A program made the translations under genes and the position numbers. This document shows positions 33,705 through 41,161 of a stretch of DNA of 64,000 nt, piece by piece. Within the stretch, counting starts at the first letter, position 1. Each line of letters begins with the position of its first letter. The notes under the pieces are model-generated. The model did no database searches. It had not been told where the DNA came from and saw nothing but the letters and a program-made list of their open reading frames with translations. The DNA is taken from NCBI RefSeq assembly GCF_000385175.1, contig NZ_ARQJ01000027.1:1-64000 (forward strand), read 5' to 3'. The DNA comes from Salinicoccus albus DSM 19776. Lineage in GTDB: Bacteria; Bacillota; Bacilli; Staphylococcales; Salinicoccaceae.

Positions 33705-33731
33705 TGCATCTATATAGTAGGTGTATTTTTT
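33704..33731 (+). terminator. terminator after holin
   Basis: ATGCATCTA pairs with TAGGTGTAT (G-T pairs) around TATAG, followed by five T. It starts at the holin stop codon. Confidence 0.65.
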
Positions 33732-33761
33732 ATGCCTAATTTTAGATAGGAGTGATTTTTG

Positions 33762-33914
33762 ATGGCTGAAAAAACAGAGCAAGAAATCATGGAAGAGAAA
33801 GACCAGGAAGAGAATGAGGGTGTGGGCGAGTCCATCGACACACCTGATGAAGCCGAAACGGCTGAAGAAGAACAAATTACAAGCCTTGCGGCTGATGAGG
33901 AGGTTGATGAGTAA
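33762..33914 (+). CDS. 50-residue highly acidic protein between holin and lysin
   Basis: About half the residues are Glu or Asp. AGGAGTGAT lies upstream, and its TAA overlaps the endolysin ATG (TAATG), so the two are translationally coupled. It may be an endolysin partner or only a coupling ORF; no family recognised. Confidence 0.6.
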   Translation: MAEKTEQEIMEEKDQEENEGVGESIDTPDEAETAEEEQITSLAADEEVDE

Positions 33915-34972
33915 TGAGTTACAAAGTAGTTAATAACTGGGTACCGTCCAGTAAGTATAATATTAAAGCGACTTATGCGATGAGTCCAAGTACAATTACG
34001 GTGCATAATACTGCAAATACTGCATCTGCCCGCAATGAAGTCTCATATATGCGCGGGAATAATAATATGACTTCTTACCATGTGGCCATTGACGATAAAC
34101 AAGCGGTACAGGCCATCCCGTTTAATCGTAACGCCTGGGCAGCGGGCGATGGTGGTAGCGGACCGGGTAACAGACGGTCTATCCACATTGAGATTTGCTA
34201 TAGTATGGACAATGGATATAGTGGTCGCTACTCCAACCGACATGCCCAAGCGGAAAAGAATGCCGCTGAGTATATTGCGCACATCCTTGATCAGTATGGT
34301 TGGGGTGTGAATAAACTCAGACAGCATTATAATTGGTCTGGCAAAGATTGTCCGCATAAAATGCGAGCTTGGAACAACTGGAATGCTTTCAAAAACATGG
34401 TACAGGGTCATCTGGATGATATCAAAGGCGGCGGCTCCACATCTAAACCGTCCACACCTGCAGCATCCGGCGACACGTACAAAGTTCGTAAGGGTGATAC
34501 ACTGTGGGGCATTGCTAATGCCAATGGTGTCAGTGTGGGCAATCTAAAATCGTGGAATGGTCTATCAAGTAATACGATTTCAATCGGTCAGACATTGAGT
34601 CTTAAAAAGTCATCATCCGGCTCATCGTCTGGCTCTGGTACCGGCGGTGCTGGGAATATCCGATATAAGGAAGACAATTGGAATTCCAATCAGTACGACA
34701 CTTACTATGTCGCCGTGGATGCTACCTTTGTTGTAGGCAATACACCAATTTACGTCTATGATAATGCGCCATTTATCAACCCGAATAATCGAGCGCCCTC
34801 ACAGGCAAAGCCAGGGGATAGTATTGATTTCTTTGAATTGTGTCGACAGGATGGTCACGTATGGGGCACTTACAAAACAGGCTCAGGCTCTACCCGATAT
34901 ATGCCAATAAAAAAATGGAATGGTGGCGGCGGTCAGGTGACTAGTTCAGGGCTTTGGGGTAAATTCGTATAA
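33914..34972 (+). CDS. endolysin: amidase_2, LysM and SH3b
   Basis: A 352-residue endolysin. Residues about 20-150 are an N-acetylmuramoyl-L-alanine amidase (PGRP fold) with zinc-ligand candidates in STITVHNTAN, SIHIEICY and KDCPHK. A linker leads to one LysM repeat (about 188-233, YKVRKGDTLWGIA...IGQTLSL). The C-terminal ~100 residues resemble a bacterial SH3b wall-binding domain. No signal peptide, so it needs the holin. GAGGAGG upstream. Confidence 0.93.
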   Translation: MSYKVVNNWVPSSKYNIKATYAMSPSTITVHNTANTASARNEVSYMRGNNNMTSYHVAIDDKQAVQAIPFNRNAWAAGDGGSGPGNRRSIHIEICYSMDNGYSGRYSNRHAQAEKNAAEYIAHILDQYGWGVNKLRQHYNWSGKDCPHKMRAWNNWNAFKNMVQGHLDDIKGGGSTSKPSTPAASGDTYKVRKGDTLWGIANANGVSVGNLKSWNGLSSNTISIGQTLSLKKSSSGSSSGSGTGGAGNIRYKEDNWNSNQYDTYYVAVDATFVVGNTPIYVYDNAPFINPNNRAPSQAKPGDSIDFFELCRQDGHVWGTYKTGSGSTRYMPIKKWNGGGGQVTSSGLWGKFV

Positions 34973-35005
34973 AATTTAATAAACACTACACTATGTAATG
35001 CAAAA

Positions 35006-35031
35006 TCCCGGAGCCCTCATCAGCTCCGGGA
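35006..35031. terminator. late operon end hairpin
   Basis: TCCCGGAGC pairs perfectly with GCTCCGGGA around CCTCATCA. No plus-strand T-run follows, but A precede it, so it could act in either direction. It marks the end of the phage late genes. Confidence 0.6.
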
Positions 35032-35039
35032 TACATAAA

Positions 35040-35165
35040 AAAAGAGGGCGCTATGCCCCCATCATTGACTATTACCTACCAGAGGACGAAATCACTGAAT
35101 CTGTGGAGTCTGTGAAGGCGGGGGATGTAGTCGCTGAGATGGAGGAAATGAATCAGATTATGTAG
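35040..35165 (+). other. coding-like frame without start codon
   Basis: A frame ending at TAG 35163-35165 reads as acidic, protein-like text (YYLPEDEITESVESVKAGD), but no ATG, GTG or TTG lies in frame after the hairpin. The only ATG (35053) is in another frame and stops after 20 codons. It may be the remains of a small gene. Confidence 0.3.
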
Positions 35166-35218
35166 TCCGTCCAAATCCACAAATTTATGAAAATCCGCCC
35201 CCACAGGCGCATCAAATA

Positions 35219-35326
35219 TGGTATAATAGATATACAGATTGTACTACTCTTTTTGCCGCTCATTAGTGTGGAAGCTAATGGGCAAAATTGATCTTCGTCC
35301 TGCAGGAGGGGCGGGGGTCTTTTTTT
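35219..35326 (+). ncRNA. candidate small structured RNA of about 95 nt
   Basis: An extended -10 (TGGTATAAT, 35219-35227) is followed by two strong hairpins. The first (35251-35287) pairs TTTTGCC with GGCAAAA and CATTAG with CTAATG. The second (35290-35319) is a 12-bp stem rich in G-T pairs around GCAGGA, followed by seven T (terminator). A 24-codon frame (MGKIDLRPAGGAGVFF...) begins inside it at 35278. It may be a regulatory RNA, a type I antitoxin or toxin mRNA, or a phage antisense RNA. Confidence 0.55.
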
Positions 35327-35333
35327 ATGTATT

Positions 35334-35364
35334 AAAAAGGCCACCTAAATAGGTGGCTGTTTTT
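35334..35364. terminator. bidirectional terminator
   Basis: GCCACCT pairs with AGGTGGC around AAAT, with five A on the left and five T on the right. It ends the minus-strand membrane-protein gene and can also stop transcripts from the small RNA side. Confidence 0.8.
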
Positions 35365-36209
35365 CATTTATTCAATGCCGGGTGCTCCCAATAATCATCC
35401 GCAACGTCCGCTAATTTTTCATGGAGGATATTCCCGTAATTAATCTTATTCCTAGTTTCTCCATTAAACACTAGCGTCATTACCTCTCTATCTTCTTCAT
35501 TTCCGTATTCGTCCTGAAGAGGTAGATTAAATCCAATATTTATAATATCCACGTTGTTTATTTCTTCTAATTTTTCTAATATGTCATGCGTCTGTACATA
35601 CATAGTATTTTTCATTGATTCATTTGACCATCCAATACCCGTGTTGATTCTAATCAACAGTTGTTCTCCCTCTTCAACATATCCGATTTCTTCAATTTCA
35701 TCGTCAGACTGAATAACGTCCTCTACTACTTCATTAGCTGTCTCTTTGACTTCTTCAGCAGGGGAGGTTTCTTCCTCTGCCTCTTCTTCTGTAGGCTCTT
35801 CAGTCGTCTCTTCCTCAGTCACCTCTTCTGTTTGCTCCTCTGTGGGTTCTTCAGTTGTTTCTTCTTCGGTGGATTCCTCGGTTGTCTCTGCCTCAGTCGG
35901 CTCTTCAGTCGTTTCTTCTTCTGTTTGCTCTTCTGTAGGCTCCTCAGTTTCCTCTTCGGTCACTTCCTCAGTGGTTTCTTCGTTTTGTGCCATGTCATTA
36001 CTTTCTTCTTCTGCAGTAGATTCTTCCGTGTCTCCGGTCGATCCAATGACTGCAAAAAGAGCGATTACAGCAGTGACTATGATTTTTGGCGTTCTGCCCC
36101 AACTACTAAACATCCACATTAAAACTAATCCGATCGGGAAAAATACGATTAACGTTAGTATGATAAACCAATTCTTTTTGTAAAACGGTACTTTTTCTTG
36201 TTCATTCAT
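35364..36209 (-). CDS. membrane-anchored Glu/Thr-rich protein
   Basis: A 281-residue protein with an FYKKNWF start and two membrane helices (about 14-33 and 40-56), then about 100 residues of low-complexity Glu/Thr/Pro repeats (TEEPTEEQTEEET units), then a soluble C-terminal domain of about 110 residues that I do not recognise. By position it is a lysogenic-conversion or superinfection-exclusion candidate. It is the second gene of an operon with the RHH gene; GAGGAGAG lies before its ATG. Confidence 0.75.
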   Translation of the reverse strand: MNEQEKVPFYKKNWFIILTLIVFFPIGLVLMWMFSSWGRTPKIIVTAVIALFAVIGSTGDTEESTAEEESNDMAQNEETTEEVTEEETEEPTEEQTEEETTEEPTEAETTEESTEEETTEEPTEEQTEEVTEEETTEEPTEEEAEEETSPAEEVKETANEVVEDVIQSDDEIEEIGYVEEGEQLLIRINTGIGWSNESMKNTMYVQTHDILEKLEEINNVDIINIGFNLPLQDEYGNEEDREVMTLVFNGETRNKINYGNILHEKLADVADDYWEHPALNK

Positions 36210-36222
36210 ATTAAATCTCTCC

Positions 36223-36366
36223 TCATTTATTATTATCTACATATTCTTTAATCCATTGTCGTATTAACTCCGCGCGATTGATCGCATTCGCTTCTACAAT
36301 TTCATTAAACGCATCTAAATCTTTTTGCGTTAACCTGATAATAAAGCTTGCTTCATTCTTAGCCAT
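36223..36366 (-). CDS. ribbon-helix-helix regulator (CopG/Arc type)
   Basis: A 47-residue protein with a beta strand (ASFIIRLT) and two helices (KDLDAFNEIVEA, NRAELIRQWIKEYV), a clear RHH fold. AAGGAGG lies upstream and the membrane-protein gene follows 13 bases later. A palindrome sits within its own promoter, so autorepression is likely. Confidence 0.8.
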   Translation of the reverse strand: MAKNEASFIIRLTQKDLDAFNEIVEANAINRAELIRQWIKEYVDNNK

Positions 36367-36390
36367 GGCCGATACCTCCTTGTTATCTAA

Positions 36391-36419
36391 AGTATATCAA
36401 TCGATATACATAAAGTAAA
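36391..36419 (-). promoter_or_regulatory. RHH operon promoter with operator
   Basis: On the minus strand TTTACT (-35) and TATACT (-10) are 17 bases apart. The perfect inverted repeat GTATATC-AATC-GATATAC (36392-36409 on plus) fills the spacer and part of the -10. It is a strong candidate operator for the RHH protein. Confidence 0.75.
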
Positions 36420-36693
36420 GAGGTATTTTGATATTTTTTCATAGACACGTGACCAATCCGTGACTTTTTAATCTATTTTTATAGTGTTTAATCGTATGGG
36501 TGATACCGTGTAAACACCGTTATAATGCGCTTTCTGTTGTTATCTGATTCTAATCGAACGGACTCACTGTCCGTTACAGTTATACCAACGTTTACAGCGT
36601 TTTTAAAGCGAAAAAGTATACACGTCACGCTAGAAAAAGCCGTGTAAACTCCGGCACTACTACTCGAATACAATTCGAAAGGTGGTGCTTTTT
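36420..36693. other. intergenic stretch with repeated CCGTGTAAAC
   Basis: No gene is supported here. The motif CCGTGTAAAC occurs twice (near 36509 and 36643), flanked by different sequence, and a TATAAT lies near 36520. These may be protein-binding sites for the former integrase or a regulator. The minus-strand frames show no family features or ribosome sites. Confidence 0.3.
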
Positions 36694-37163
36694 TTGTCGA
36701 AAAATACTCGAAGCAAATCGCTCTCAAATGAAGAACTGACGCGGATTAGGGCGTCCAGCAAACGCATGTTAAAACAAATCGTAGTCAGTTTTGATGACGG
36801 ATTAGACGCGCTAATCACAAGGTGTGCAGCCCGTGGACTAGCTGATGTCACAATTACGTACTATAAAAGCGAAATGAGAGTCTTCTGCTACTATTTGGCG
36901 GACTGTAATACGGAGGTACTGGCGGATATTCATCGGCTATCTGCGCTAGACATCGAAAAATTCGCAAAGTATATGCGCAATGTAAGAGACGCCAGTACTA
37001 TGCAAAGACGATGGTTGAGAATGGAGCGAATGTGTTCGAGTTGCAGAAACTCCCCGGCCATAGGTCGCTAGAGATGGTGCGCGTATACGTAAATCTATTT
37101 GATAAACACATATTTGATGCCCATAAGAAATATTTCCCTACTAATCATCTATTTCGTGATTGA
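36694..37163 (+). pseudogene. tyrosine integrase with internal deletion
   Basis: The N-terminal core-binding domain (SFDDGLDALITRCAARGLADVTITYYKS then a KYMRN segment) starts at TTG 36694 behind AAAGGTGGTG. After about 105 codons the frame changes, and what follows is a C-terminal end: YAKTMVENGANVFELQKLPG then GHRSLEMVRVYVNL with the presumed tyrosine nucleophile. The middle, which should carry the catalytic Arg, Lys and first His-x-x-Arg, is missing. It cannot be active. The prophage's working integrase should lie elsewhere. Confidence 0.8.
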
Positions 37164-37180
37164 GCGTATTATATAATAGA

Positions 37181-37216
37181 GATCCGATTCCTTAACGTAG
37201 GGAGTCGGGTCTTTTA
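37181..37216 (+). terminator. terminator after integrase remnant
   Basis: GATCCGATTCC pairs with GGGAGTCGGGTC over 11 positions around TTAACGTA, followed by four T. Confidence 0.7.
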
Positions 37217-37393
37217 ATTAATTTCGATTTGGGTGTGCGAAAATGACTTCGATATTTTTAATGGGTTGTAAATTTTAAGTATGTTTATCTATTTCATTTT
37301 CAAGTATCATATATAATGAAAGTATTAAAGATGAGAATAAGGAATCATGATTAATTCTCTCAAATGAAAACTAAACGGAATGAAGACAGTGTT

Positions 37394-37554
37394 ATGAGGA
37401 ACATAGCTTTAGGATTTTTTATACTTGTATGTATCGTAGGATCCATAGTTAATATAGCGGAATCGCGGCAGGCGATGTCGAAGTAGATGACGACGCCTCT
37501 CACGAAGATTACGTCGCAAGTATTGACGAAATTAAAGAGATTGATCATCCGTAA
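37394..37554 (+). pseudogene. frameshifted small membrane protein
   Basis: ATG 37394 opens a 30-codon frame with one membrane helix (RNIALGFFILVCIVGSIVN) that stops at 37486. A second frame continues from about 37470 with acidic protein-like text (AGDVEVDDDASHEDYVASID) to TAA 37552-37554. Joining the frames needs a one-base change, so I read it as one broken gene. Confidence 0.5.
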
Positions 37555-37595
37555 TTAATAAATAAACGAATATTAAGCGAAATGGAGTCGATAGC

Positions 37596-38222
37596 ATGAA
37601 ACGATTACTAACACTTATATTGGCGGTATCTTTACTCGCAGCATGTGGCGGAGAAGAGCCGAAACAAGACGTTGAGACAGAGACTACGGCAGCAGACGTT
37701 GAGGCAGAGCCGAATACAACCGAAGAATCTACGGAGGAGAGCGAAGTCGTACATGAATCGGATATGTCCGATAATCCTCTAGAAGAAACGGGAGAAGAAA
37801 CGAGGGAGGCGGTTGGCTCATCAAGTGTCTCGGATGTGTTCGGCGAAGATTCTGAACGTTCAGAGGAGTATTCCGAGGAGAACGTTGATGAGCAACCCAC
37901 AGCCCTTGAGAATGAGACTTTAGGAATACTTGAAGAAGCATACGGGGAGCGAGGTACCGTTTCATTTGACGAAGAGACTAAAACGTATACCATCTTGCCT
38001 ACAGACCCAGGTTTGAGTGTTTTAGTCGAGTATGTAAGTAACGGCAATTATTCGGAACAATGGGACGATATCGTAACTGCTCTAGTCGGGGTGTCTGACT
38101 CCATTTACGTCTCTATGGGGGAGGGTTATAAGATTGAGTATAAGAACCCGAATTCAGAAGCCTTCACTATCATCCGAGTAAAGGACGGGGAGCTACTTTA
38201 CGATTTCTCTGACGACCTATAA
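37596..38222 (+). CDS. acidic lipoprotein, unknown
   Basis: A 208-residue protein with a signal peptide and lipobox (LLAAC at 13-17). Residues about 20-110 are a Glu/Thr/Ser-rich linker. The C-terminal ~90 residues form a domain I do not recognise (TILPTDPGLSVLVEYVSNG). GGAGTCG lies upstream. It may be a lysogenic-conversion surface protein. Confidence 0.75.
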   Translation: MKRLLTLILAVSLLAACGGEEPKQDVETETTAADVEAEPNTTEESTEESEVVHESDMSDNPLEETGEETREAVGSSSVSDVFGEDSERSEEYSEENVDEQPTALENETLGILEEAYGERGTVSFDEETKTYTILPTDPGLSVLVEYVSNGNYSEQWDDIVTALVGVSDSIYVSMGEGYKIEYKNPNSEAFTIIRVKDGELLYDFSDDL

Positions 38223-38236
38223 CCGAATTTATTAAC

Positions 38237-38283
38237 CGGGGCTATGTTCGGTCATCATATATGGGGATGTAGTCCCGTTTTTT
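38237..38283 (+). terminator. probable terminator after lipoprotein
   Basis: CGGGGCTA (38237) pairs with TAGTCCCG (38270-38277) with one G-T pair, enclosing a loop that holds a smaller hairpin, and is followed by six T. Confidence 0.5.
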
Positions 38284-38330
38284 ATTTTAGCTAGAATGAA
38301 ATTAAAATAATAATCGAAAGCGGCGGCAGC

Positions 38331-38799
38331 ATGAATGATAATCTTCATCGGATTTTAGAATTGGCGGAAGACGCTCAAAGCACTATTCAGAGTGGTAAAG
38401 TTCGTACACATTGACGACAGTCTTTATCAAGAATACACGCAGAAGCTAGACGCTAATAACGAGTCCTATAAAAAGAGAATCGAAGCTATTCGTAATAGTG
38501 AAGATCCCGTTTACAGTGTGGACAGCAAAGCTAAATACGACATTCACGCACTAGAAGAAGAAAGAGACGAGAAAGATGCTTCATTACGCAAAGAATATGA
38601 CGAAAAATTAAACGAATTAAAAGCGCAGGCAATTAAGGAACTAGCGCTAAATAATTCAGTGACTGGCTCAGCAGATGCCGAAGTAACAGCGACAAAGGTC
38701 ACACAATTTAATTTCCAAGCAAAAACGGAAAATATCGATGTTGCGTTGAACGAGTTTCTAAAGTATCTACAGTTTGCGATGATTCCAATATCGCATTGA
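38331..38799 (+). pseudogene. phage-type coiled-coil protein with frameshifts
   Basis: ATG 38331 starts a 27-codon frame (MNDNLHRILELAEDAQSTIQ). The protein-like text moves to another frame from about 38392 (FVHIDDSLYQEYTQKLDANN; VYSVDSKAKYDIHALEEE) and near 38780 to a third (DDSNIALIEYKSYAFTY). I interpret it as one decayed gene. If the central frame starts at GTG 38392 it would still make 135 residues. Confidence 0.55.
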
Positions 38800-38959
38800 T
38801 CGAATATAAAAGCTATGCGTTTACCTATCACGCCTATAGATGTCGGTATAAGATCCGTAGAAAATCTTATCGTTTTCTTTCAGCCGGTGAAAGTCCGGCA
38901 CTACATAATATCAGCGTTCTATTATGTTATTATGAAAATAAAAGAAAGGATGTATATAA

Positions 38960-39193
38960 ATGGAATTCATACTACTGTTAATGTTTATCTTTATCCCGTT
39001 CCTATTTTTCATAATGGTATTCGGAACACACAGAGGGCGCACAAATAGAAAAAATACGGCAGAGATTAACGCAATGGAAAAAATGAAAATGTATAGAGGT
39101 ATGTTAGAAGAGAAGGATATTTCAAACGAAGAAAAAGTAAGAATTGATAGCAAGATAGAAAAGTTAAAAAAGCAGCATAAAAGCTTATTTTAA
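38960..39193 (+). CDS. small membrane protein with coiled coil
   Basis: A 77-residue protein with an N-terminal membrane helix (ILLLMFIFIPFLFFIMVFG) and a charged coiled coil after it. AAAGGATG lies upstream. No family recognised. Confidence 0.6.
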   Translation: MEFILLLMFIFIPFLFFIMVFGTHRGRTNRKNTAEINAMEKMKMYRGMLEEKDISNEEKVRIDSKIEKLKKQHKSLF

Positions 39194-39560
39194 TAGACCG
39201 TCCAAAAGTGATGACAGAATAAACTCAAACGAATATACTAAAATCGATGGATATCTTCTTTCCTAATGATTTTAGTGACAGTCAATCGAGCAACTCAAAA
39301 AGGTATGGAACCAGTTGCGAGATCAAGGGAAATCTTTTTGGAGGTTTTTCCATTCCGTATGATAGTCCGGTCTGAAAAAATGTCCATATCAGCGGATTGA
39401 ACAGCGTCTAACCCCGAAAAAGCTGTTAGCCCCCCCTTTTCGTAGATGATACGATCAGGGGATTTTTTATACCGTTAATAAAACGTACTAATTAATGTAC
39501 TTTTAAAAGACGTTAAAGAGTGATATAATACATTTAAATAATATATCGGAGGTAATCTAT
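39194..39560. other. intergenic stretch with terminator and TA promoter
   Basis: No gene is supported. It contains a likely terminator (39433-39468: CCCC/GGGG and TCGTA/TACGA stems, then six T) and the promoter of the toxin-antitoxin pair. The middle (39230-39400) has no coding frame; its origin is unclear. Confidence 0.4.
39479..39529 (+). promoter_or_regulatory. toxin-antitoxin promoter with inverted repeat
   Basis: An extended -10 (TGATATAAT, 39521-39529) precedes the antitoxin gene. Upstream, AAAAcGTAC and GTACTTTT form an inverted repeat around TAATTAAT, a plausible operator for the antitoxin or toxin-antitoxin complex. The -35 is weak. Confidence 0.5.
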
Positions 39561-39872
39561 ATGAAGACTTTAGATGTGCCGTTTAAAAGTATTTCAGATA
39601 TGAAGAAAGCACCAATGGACGCATTCAACACGGCTAGAGAAAGTAACAACGGGGTATATATCCTTAATCGTAATCAGCCTGTTGGTGTCGCTTTGACGCC
39701 TCAACAATACGAGGCTTTAAATAGTGAAATAGAAGCATTATATGATCGTATTGATGAGTTGATAGTTAAAGAGCGTTTAGCAAAAGAGAATGTAAAAACT
39801 TATTCAGTCAAAGAGGCGACAGGCGTAGACTTATCTGAAATAGAGTTCGATAAAAATGACGGTTGGGAATAA
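39561..39872 (+). CDS. Phd/YefM-like antitoxin
   Basis: A 103-residue antitoxin. The N-terminal half (KSISDMKKAPMDAFNTARE, GVYILNRNQPVGVALTPQQYEAL) is the Phd/YefM DNA-binding fold. The C-terminal segment wraps the toxin. CGGAGG lies before the ATG and the toxin gene starts six bases after the stop. Confidence 0.85.
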   Translation: MKTLDVPFKSISDMKKAPMDAFNTARESNNGVYILNRNQPVGVALTPQQYEALNSEIEALYDRIDELIVKERLAKENVKTYSVKEATGVDLSEIEFDKNDGWE

Positions 39873-39878
39873 CGTAGT

Positions 39879-40172
39879 ATGTACGTTGTTAATCTAACAG
39901 AAGACGCCAAAGATGATTACGCCAAGCTGGACGGCAGCCAACAGACGTTTATATTAAAAGGATTAAAGCGCATTGAGCAAAGAGGTATAAACGCAGGGGA
40001 AATGTTAAAAGGAAGTTTAGCAGGATGCCGTAAACTAACGTTTAGGGATGCAGGTTTAAGAATTGTATTCCGACAAAACGGCGACAAAGTCGAAGTAATA
40101 AATGTTGTGGCAATCGGTAAAAGAGATAATTCCAAAGTATATAAAGATGCACTTAAACGACTAAAAGAATAA
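39879..40172 (+). CDS. RelE/ParE-family toxin
   Basis: A 97-residue toxin of the RelE superfamily: a beta-alpha-beta layout with VVNLTEDAKDDYAKL, GLKRIEQRG, GCRKLTFRDAGLRIVFR and VVAIGKRDNSKVY. RelE-type members cut mRNA on the ribosome, ParE-type poison gyrase; YefM pairing and basic residues favour the mRNase type. Confidence 0.85.
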   Translation: MYVVNLTEDAKDDYAKLDGSQQTFILKGLKRIEQRGINAGEMLKGSLAGCRKLTFRDAGLRIVFRQNGDKVEVINVVAIGKRDNSKVYKDALKRLKE

Positions 40173-40363
40173 TAGAACCTTCGTTTAAAATAGTTTTCTA
40201 AGAATAAACATGATCCATACCCTTTGCGATTAAATTCGTAGAGGGTGTTTTATGCCGATTGATATTTTTACATTCAAACGTAGATAAAGGGGGCGCTGAC
40301 AGGGCGATTTACAAATGACTGTAAATGTGATCTAAAGGCGCATCATAGATTGCATTAAAATTG

Positions 40364-40393
40364 TTGCATGTCTTTAACCAGCGGGTATATAAT
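40364..40393 (+). promoter_or_regulatory. promoter of second toxin pair
   Basis: TTGCAT (40364-40369) and TATAAT (40388-40393) are 18 bases apart, about 35 bases before the 53-residue ORF. Confidence 0.55.
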
Positions 40394-40427
40394 AGTAAGA
40401 CTACTAAGTGGATAGGGTGATTCTGTA

Positions 40428-40589
40428 ATGATTAAAGAGCAGGGGAATAACATAAGCAAAAATTCACCTTTTAAATTCAACGTTGCGAAAGCTGTTTCAG
40501 AATCAAAAGAACCGAAGCGGAATAAAGAAGGTAAACTCATGGTTAGCAGAAAAGATATAGAAGGTAGAGAATGGTACTACTATGGCTAA
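40428..40589 (+). CDS. 53-residue antitoxin candidate
   Basis: A small basic ORF (NSPFKFNVAKAVSESKEPKR...) that overlaps the toxin-like gene by eight bases and shares its promoter. Its size and place are those of an antitoxin, but I recognise no DNA-binding fold. The last residues (IEGREWYYYG) could form the toxin-binding end. Confidence 0.55.
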   Translation: MIKEQGNNISKNSPFKFNVAKAVSESKEPKRNKEGKLMVSRKDIEGREWYYYG

Positions 40590-40926
40590 TAGAATATACG
40601 CAGGATCAATGCACTGGTTGGGTGTGGCATTTGAAGATAGCCCTCAAAATGTCAAAATCCGTCCAGTGCTTATTTTACATACAAATGATGGTATAGTTTA
40701 CTATTATTACATTACTAAGCAAGAGGGGAAGAACCATCAAAAAAAGTATAGGCCATTCATAAGCGACTGGCGGCAATCCGGTTTGAAAGCACCTTCATAT
40801 ATCATGATTAAGAATCCGCCTAAGATTGCTGATGAAGGCGATTTTAAAAGTAATTCCTATATGGGAGATATTACACAAAAAGATGCCGATAATATAAGTG
40901 CATTCATGGATCATCTAGGATATTGA
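40582..40926 (+). CDS. PemK/MazF-like toxin candidate
   Basis: A 114-residue protein with the PemK/MazF pattern: an N-terminal strand with VAFEDSPQNVKIRPVLIL, a central ISDWRQSGLKAPSYI, and C-terminal MGDITQKDADNISAFMDHLG. Members cut mRNA. It differs from typical MazF in lacking a clear N-terminal GD-V motif, so the call is tentative. Two terminators follow. Confidence 0.65.
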   Translation: MANRIYAGSMHWLGVAFEDSPQNVKIRPVLILHTNDGIVYYYYITKQEGKNHQKKYRPFISDWRQSGLKAPSYIMIKNPPKIADEGDFKSNSYMGDITQKDADNISAFMDHLGY

Positions 40927-40942
40927 TAGTGGTAATATAAAT

Positions 40943-40968
40943 GATCATCACTTTGTCGGTGGTCTTTT
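40943..40968 (+). terminator. terminator after second toxin
   Basis: GATCATC pairs with GGTGGTC (G-T pairs) around ACTTTGTC, followed by four T. Confidence 0.5.
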
Positions 40969-40978
40969 ATATGTCTAA

Positions 40979-41017
40979 ATAGCCCCTTACACATTACTGT
41001 ATTGTGTAAGGGGCTAT
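40979..41017. terminator. strong 15-bp bidirectional hairpin
   Basis: ATAGCCCCTTACACA pairs perfectly with TGTGTAAGGGGCTAT around a nine-base loop. It lies near the accessory-host boundary. T-runs are modest on both sides. Confidence 0.65.
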
Positions 41018-41161
41018 TATTTGTTACCATCACTGTTTTCTTAGGAATATGGAGACGATTTGCTTTCTTTCTGGCAATGCCGATTTTAGTGACTGCTAAA
41101 TCAAATTGTAAGAAATGATTGTTCTGGACTTTTTACTGTACAGGTAGAAAATATCAACCGT

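Noticed and set aside
35153-35344. Minus-strand 63-codon frame over the small RNA
   Set aside because: No ribosome site, and it runs through both arms of the RNA hairpins; structure explains the sequence better.
35780-35980. Regular repeats that could be taken for a CRISPR array
   Set aside because: Units are short, variable, in coding phase and without spacers; no cas gene is present.
35746-36183. Plus-strand Ser/Val-rich frames with regular repeats opposite the Glu/Thr-rich gene
   Set aside because: They are the mirror of the acidic repeats on the real gene; Ser-Ser-Val runs are typical shadows.
36488-36727. Minus-strand 79-codon frame upstream of the integrase remnant
   Set aside because: It lacks a ribosome site and overlaps the integrase start; no homology features.
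39230-39400. Possible insertion sequence remnant
   Set aside because: No transposase-like frame, terminal inverted repeats or target duplication could be found by eye.
1-41000. Attachment site repeats for the prophage
   Set aside because: The left end is outside the window, so no att pair can be compared; no tRNA gene was seen at the right end.
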